Assembly: GCF_030272615.1 (NCBI RefSeq)
Contig: NC_081408.1
Span: 308,276,450 to 308,340,449, forward strand
Direction: 5' to 3'
Length of the DNA: 64,000 nt
Source of the DNA: Cryptomeria japonica
Lineage: Eukaryota > Streptophyta > Pinopsida > Cupressales > Cupressaceae
Each line of letters begins with the position of its first letter. Within the stretch, counting starts at the first letter, position 1. The translations under genes were made by a program, and so were the position numbers. The notes under the pieces were generated by a model, which saw nothing but the letters and a program-made list of their open reading frames with translations, was not told the origin of the DNA and did no database searches. This document shows positions 59,263 through 64,000 of this stretch, one piece after another.

Positions 59263-60098
59263 GTCGTCCAATGCACGGATCAGGAAAAAAAGCAAAAAAA
59301 TCAAAATTTATCAAAACAATCGTCACCAGGGTGAAAACCTAGTAAATAGGTGCATTGTGGCATAAAAAAAAAAATTTAAATCAAGAAAAATACAAAAAAA
59401 TAAAAAATAAATAAAAAAAGTGCAATAAAAACAAGTGGTGAAAACATGGAAATAGACGTTATTTGTGATAGAGAGGCTCTTCTATCTATTAATTCTTGTA
59501 TCATATCTTTGGCTCCATCTGATCTAAGCCCATAGCCATCGTAGAACATTATCCCAGACATACTTAGCACAGTCACTGTCCTTGATTATCTGAATCAGTT
59601 ATCCATAATCATATCACACCATGGCTTGGTGATCAGTGTACATATCCATATCAAAGTAATATCGGCAACAAGGGGCAAAATCCTAACCTCGCTGGGGGCA
59701 TTTCGTCTTGAGAGCTTAAACACTAGACCAAACACATAGTAAGACAACAAGGATCGGAACAACCAACAATGAACGTAGCAACGTGAGAGCGCAACCATCA
59801 AGGATAGACATCAAGGACTTGAACTGATTTCAACTGAACAAAAGATCTATTTGCAAGATGTTTTATTTGACAAGAATATACTTCAGATAGCCTGCATGCT
59901 TACTTGTGGTTGTTGATTTTTTCTTATCATATCTCCTAAGAAACTCAAGGATGTCTCAAAGACTAGAGAAGCAAGGAAAGAATGTTATGTTTTCTTTGTC
60001 TGTTGTTTGGGAGTGAAACCTTCTACTATGCAAATTTGTCTTACGAAGTGATCAGGCAACATATCACTAAGGAAATTTCGGATTTGTATTGGACTAAG
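59263..60098 (+). other. 3' untranslated region of the Tat-lineage element, part 1
   Basis: An A-rich stretch (59285-59430), then mixed sequence without a frame. The phrase 'caccagggtgaaaacct' near 59330 is of the kind that follows pol in such elements. It continues after the solo LTR at 61186. Confidence 0.45.
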
Positions 60099-61180
60099 TG
60101 TTGGTATTGTGGATGACTTTGTCATGTGTTGCATTGGTTTTGTCATTGATGTCAACACTTATCTTCTTGGAGGTTTACATTGTGTTCACCGGTATGGTTA
60201 GTGACTTATGCACAGTCACCGGTATGTGTTCACCAACGGGTTATATGGTTCACTGACAGCGATGATAACATGGAGATAATTTGGTTATGTCGAAGACATG
60301 GATTGGAAGTTTGGATTTGGTGTTTTGCTTATTGGTCTAATCAGATTGACAGATTTGCCTTTACCGGCAGATAGGTCTAGGTTATGGACCGATACATGTT
60401 ATCTATTCCAGATCAGCACGGCATGTTATGGAGATTGTTTATTGATTCATTAACTTGGTAAATGTATTGAGCTGACATGTTGTATCGCATCAAGACTTAT
60501 TTGTAATTGATTTAATTGTAATATATTTAGTGCGACCTATACATTTGGTCTTAGGTTTTGTATAAATGATTGTAAGATCTTATTGAAGATCGAGATATGA
60601 GATTGGTATGAGTGTGTATTGAAGAGAAAAAATAAGTAGATCCTTGTGCGAATCACGCAAACATTATTTGAAGGTTGAAGGAAGGTTATGAAGGTGTTTT
60701 GACACTCATGTTTAGAGCTTAAACCGGTACTAAATCCAGCATTGCAGATGCTATTTTAAGTAGTACATTATCATTGGATTTAACTATCCAATTGTGTAGT
60801 CAATGTGACTCCTATTTTGTGATTGAGTAGTGAGCTCTAGGCAGTTGGCCTTTCTACATGTGCAGACCCCATTTGTATACACATACTATCTGTAGTAGTA
60901 TCATCTGATTGTGGGTAAGGTTTCCCACCATGGTTTTTTCCTTACTGGATTTCCACGTCAAAATATCTGTCATATATTGTGGAAGTTGTTTCTCTTTGTA
61001 CTTCATGCATTAAGTTAAATCGGTATTGCTATATCTGTTAATCTATTTTACCGACACTTAAGTTTGGTTTACTGATATTAAGTTTAAATTGGAATAACTT
61101 ACATTGGATTATAATTTATATACATCTGGTTCACAACTGATTCACTCCCCCCCCTTAGTTGTCCTTCTCGGGACCTAACA
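60099..61180 (+). mobile_element. Solo LTR, copia-like, TSD CTAAG
   Basis: TGTTGGTATTGTGG...GGACCTAACA, 1082 bp, flanked by CTAAG at 60094-60098 and 61181-61185. TATAAAT at 60561-60567. The block 'ccaccatggttttttcc' then 'ggatttccacgtc' at 60926-60958, and a C-run at 61147-61154, match the other TGTTGG LTRs. No internal region. Confidence 0.87.
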
Positions 61181-61185
61181 CTAAG

Positions 61186-61430
61186 GTTAACTCTTGTCTG
61201 TTTTACGCAAACAACACTCAGGTCGTCTTGGTTCAATTATACCTCGACGCTTATGTCGTCTTACAATATCAAAATCCATGTAAGTTATGCTCAGGTCGTT
61301 ATGGTTCAATTATACCATGATGCTTGTATCAACTTTCAACAAATCAAGGCTCAATGATGAAAAAAAGGGAAGCACTAGCAATTTGGTCAAAACAGATGGC
61401 AACATTGAGAACGAGAATGCATATTAAGCT
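61186..61430 (+). repeat. Two-copy direct repeat in the element's 3' region
   Basis: A phrase of about 40 bases, CTCAGGTCGTCTTGGTTC and onward (about 61218), recurs at about 61290 with changes (CTCAGGTCGTTATGGTTC). No frame. Confidence 0.55.
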
Positions 61431-61748
61431 TTGCATTAGTTGCATTGTCATTATCATTTTTATTTGCATTTAGTTACATCTTCATGTGTATTATCATTAT
61501 CATGTTAAGGTTGCATTAGATTGCACTATCATTATCATTTTCCATATCATGTTATGGTTGCATTTAGATTGCATTATCATTTTCATATCATGTTAAGATT
61601 GCAATTATGTGCATTATCATTATTGTTATCATATCATGTTACAAGTTACATTAGATCGTATTATCATTTTTCATATCATGTTCCAATCACATTTAGTTAT
61701 ATATACATTTTCATATCATTTTACGAGTGCATTAATTAAGCATTACAT
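61431..61748 (+). repeat. Degenerate ATTATCATT-rich repeats
   Basis: Diverged units of roughly 60 nt built from 'gcattatcattatcat', 'atatcatgtta' and 'gttgcatttag' words. They merge into the sharper 53-bp array on the right. Confidence 0.55.
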
Positions 61749-62060
61749 CTCATTTTCAAGATACATCTCATATCATTATCGTTATCATTTCCATTTTACA
61801 TCTCATTTTCAAGATACATCTCATATCATTATCAGTATCATTTCCATTTTACATCTCATTTTCAAGATACATCTTATATCATTATCATTATCATTTCTGT
61901 TTTACATCTCATTTTCAAGATACATCGCATATCATTATCAGTATCATTTCCATTTTACATCTCATTTTCAAGATACATCTCGTATCATTATCATTTTCAT
62001 TTTACATCTCATTTTCAAGATACATCTCATATCATTATCATTGTCATTGTCATCTCATAT
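61749..62060 (+). repeat. 53-bp tandem repeat, six copies
   Basis: CTCATTTTCAAGATACAT begins at 61749, 61802, 61855, 61908, 61961 and 62008. Four steps are exactly 53 bp and the last is 47. Copies differ at a few bases. Frames on the plus strand here are by-products of the repeat. Confidence 0.88.
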
Positions 62061-62730
62061 CAAAGTACATTCACATACATGAATATTACCATATCATATC
62101 AAAAACATTTTGCATGTTAAACGACATCAACAAAGCACACAAAAAGGACAAAACCATATTAAACACATTCACATAATCATCCATGTACATTCATGCATTG
62201 AATTTAGCAGCACAATAAGAGGCATACATTCATCGCATTTAAGCATATCACTTGAAAAACATATAGTTAAGCATGATCATCAAAACATCATAAGCATATC
62301 ACCTTCAAAACATATAGATCAAAGCATCACATCATCACACACATCACATAGATAATCATCTACATTATCAAAGCAAAACTCATATAGATCATGCATATCA
62401 TATAACTCATCAAATAAAGGCATCCATAACATGTAGAAGCATATCTAGTATCATATCATCATGCACATGTGTGACCCATGTTGATCCAAAGGAAAATCAA
62501 AGATATAAGTCAGAACAAATCATCAGTGAAACAATAAATGTCCAAAGTCCATGGATATCACATCAATAACAAAGTACATGAATCAAGAGACATCAACATC
62601 TATCAATGAATCAATGTGTATCATATCAAATCAATCCAAATACAACAATGTACATCTCAAGGGAATCATCAAAGATACAATGACGTGTGTGTATAATCAA
62701 TAAAATACATCAATGGTACATCATCATCAT
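62061..62730 (+). other. CAT-rich low-complexity 3' region, no gene
   Basis: Many CATATCA, ATCATC and ACATCA words. 'gcatatcac' followed by 'aacatatag' occurs twice (about 62240 and 62295). No frame supported. Confidence 0.5.
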
Positions 62731-62739
62731 CATGGAGGA

Positions 62740-64000
62740 GGCTAACAGTGGTTGCCTCTTGAATCTGACTGCCTGGCTCCAGAGCCACCCACGCTTGCAC
62801 CTGCACCGCCATTAGGAGGATCTCTCCTAGAACCCATCATACCCTCACTAGCTCCTCATCTTTGGGAGCCCCCACACTAAGAACTGGCAACATAACTCGG
62901 GGTACGTCAATCTAGGGGCACGGCCTGAAAGTACATAGTCCTATAATATGCAGATCGCTTTGTCTGATCAATGAGACTCCTAATGGTGTCCCCTATGACA
63001 CCATGTGTGGCTGCCTACTGCAATGTATGCAATGTCTCCTCTGCATGACCTCACCGCTCTATCTCTGTATCCCTCTCAGCTATCAACTGTGCTACCTGTG
63101 CTTACAGTCGCGTGATCTGTCCCTATGCCTATGCTAACTGAGTTTTAAGTCTTTACACTAAGGACTGTAATCCTTCTGTATGTGCCTATTGCTGGTGTGA
63201 GGGCATTATGATCCAAACTGAGGGAGGTCGTGGTGCCTGCAAGACCTGTGTTGCTAGTACTTGTGAAGAGCTCGCATGTCCTGTGGCTGGCGGGGCATCT
63301 CTAACCTCCTTCATCTTACCAAAGGTTGAACATCCTCCTCCTCTTCATCAAAGCCCATGCTACCCAATCCTACTCTCCCACCACCCAACTCCTCTAACTC
63401 CATCTCCTCATCGGATCCATCATCAGAGCTCTCCTCCACATCCCCGCCTCCAACTACTGCCATGGCCTCTAGATGTACAAGCCCTCCTCGACCTAACATC
63501 TATCGCCAACCACCACCCCTACTCCTCACCCCCTGACTGTTGGATCCTCCTCCTCCTCCTCCTCCTCCTCCTCCTCCTCCTCCTCCCCTCCTGTCTCCAC
63601 CATCATCCCCACCACCATCCCCACCTCGGCTCAACTGTCCTCTGCCTTGGCCTACTCCCCAATCTCCTCCTCGTCCCCTCCTCCCTCTCTCCACACCTCA
63701 ACCTCGTCGTCCTCCATCACCACCATCATCATCATCGTCGTCAACCTCCTCTAATGGTGGTATCAGCTCTCCTGGCCCTGTCAACTGAGGGAAACGATGG
63801 CTTGTCATAAATAGGGCATAATCCTAGTGCATGCCCACATTAGTCACTATTGACCTCATATCCCAAACAACAAAAGGAAGAGAGTGGAACTCTACATGAG
63901 CTATGGCATAAACTAATGGTGCCCCTCACTCTACTCTCTCCTTGTACACTCGCACATACAAGGTTGTCCCATGTGGCATCGATTGTGGCCGACTAAATTA
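62740..64000 (-). pseudogene. Decayed antisense frame downstream of pol, start off-window
   Basis: The minus strand reads like protein throughout, though broken by stops and frame changes. From the right edge come a globular stretch (64000-63800, with LYVRVYKERVE and VEFHSLPFVVWDMRS), an acidic and then glycine/arginine-rich low-complexity segment (63790-63500) and an acidic segment (63499-63311). A coiled-coil-like stretch follows (63170-62950, with AQVAQLIAERDTEIERW), then a glycine-rich C-terminus near 62750. Extra antisense frames after pol are known in plant Tat elements. I do not recognise this protein. The long plus-strand frame at 63208-63810 is its shadow. Confidence 0.5.
63545..63587. 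repeat. (TCC)n microsatellite
   Basis: About fourteen TCC units on the plus strand, encoding a glycine run in the antisense frame. Confidence 0.9.

Larger units (their letters stand above)
48179..64000 (+). mobile_element. Tat-lineage Ty3/gypsy element, right end outside window
   Basis: It begins TGTAGACACC at 48179, preceded by GTACC, the candidate TSD. Gag, protease, RT, degenerate RNase H, second RNase H and integrase follow in the standard Tat order to 59262. A long 3' region with tandem repeats and an antisense frame comes next. The 3' LTR is not in the window. A solo LTR (60099-61180) is inserted in the 3' region. All genes carry stops or frameshifts. Confidence 0.75.

Noticed and set aside
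61749-62060. CRISPR-like array
   Set aside because: The repeats abut without unique spacers, and the context is a plant retrotransposon.
61609-62082. 157-residue plus-strand frame
   Set aside because: It only translates the 53-bp tandem repeat, and its His/Ile/Ser periodicity follows the repeat.
63208-63810. 200-residue plus-strand proline/leucine-rich frame
   Set aside because: It is the shadow of the TCC microsatellite and of the antisense frame, which has better protein character.

Overview
The window is intergenic repeat DNA from a large plant genome, and I see no host gene, rRNA or tRNA. The LTR families (TGTTGG starts, ACCGGTT-rich bodies, a Met-tRNA primer site), the Tat-type Ty3/gypsy polyproteins and the dense nesting suggest a gymnosperm, probably a conifer. 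That is an inference from style, as nothing here fixes the species. Almost every boundary can be placed from short target-site duplications (TSDs).

Layout. 1-1332: part of a minus-strand LTR. 2995-3791: an LTR-like insertion flanked by ACTGA(TG). 7844-8185: a SINE-like element with 10-bp direct repeats. 9907-15606: a decayed gag-like reading frame split by two solo LTRs (10860-12088 minus, TSD GTTAC; 13243-15520 plus, TSD AGTTG). 17991-47107: a Ty3/gypsy retrotransposon with exceptionally long LTRs (5' LTR 6673 bp; TSD CATAT). It contains a nested 7770-bp non-autonomous element at 28884-36653 (TSD CAAAT), and a solo LTR at 41519-42263 (TSD GTTAT) lies inside its 3' LTR. 48179-64000: a second, more conventional Tat-lineage Ty3/gypsy element that runs off the right end. 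It holds a solo LTR at 60099-61180 (TSD CTAAG), a 53-bp tandem array and a decayed antisense reading frame.

The giant-LTR element is the most unusual object. Each LTR carries a CpG-rich array of degenerate repeats, a short upstream frame and a decayed reading frame of about 1200 codons encoding a protein I do not recognise. A TATA box about 110 nt from the LTR end implies that the large frame lies in U3. It would then be a 3' gene on the genomic RNA that is copied into both LTRs by reverse transcription. The internal region has the order gag, protease, RNase H, RT, degenerate RNase H/tether, integrase. The intact-looking RNase H therefore lies before RT, whereas the second element has the usual Tat order, with that domain after RT.

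The nested element keeps a coiled-coil plus zinc-knuckle gag but has no protease, integrase or RT. In their place is a decayed frame of about 1090 codons for another unrecognised protein. It is preceded by a telo-box and a TATA box, as if it had its own promoter. Everything is broken by stops and frameshifts. Several pol stops are TAG where a CAG glutamine codon is expected, as methylation-driven decay would produce. Nothing here looks able to move today without help.
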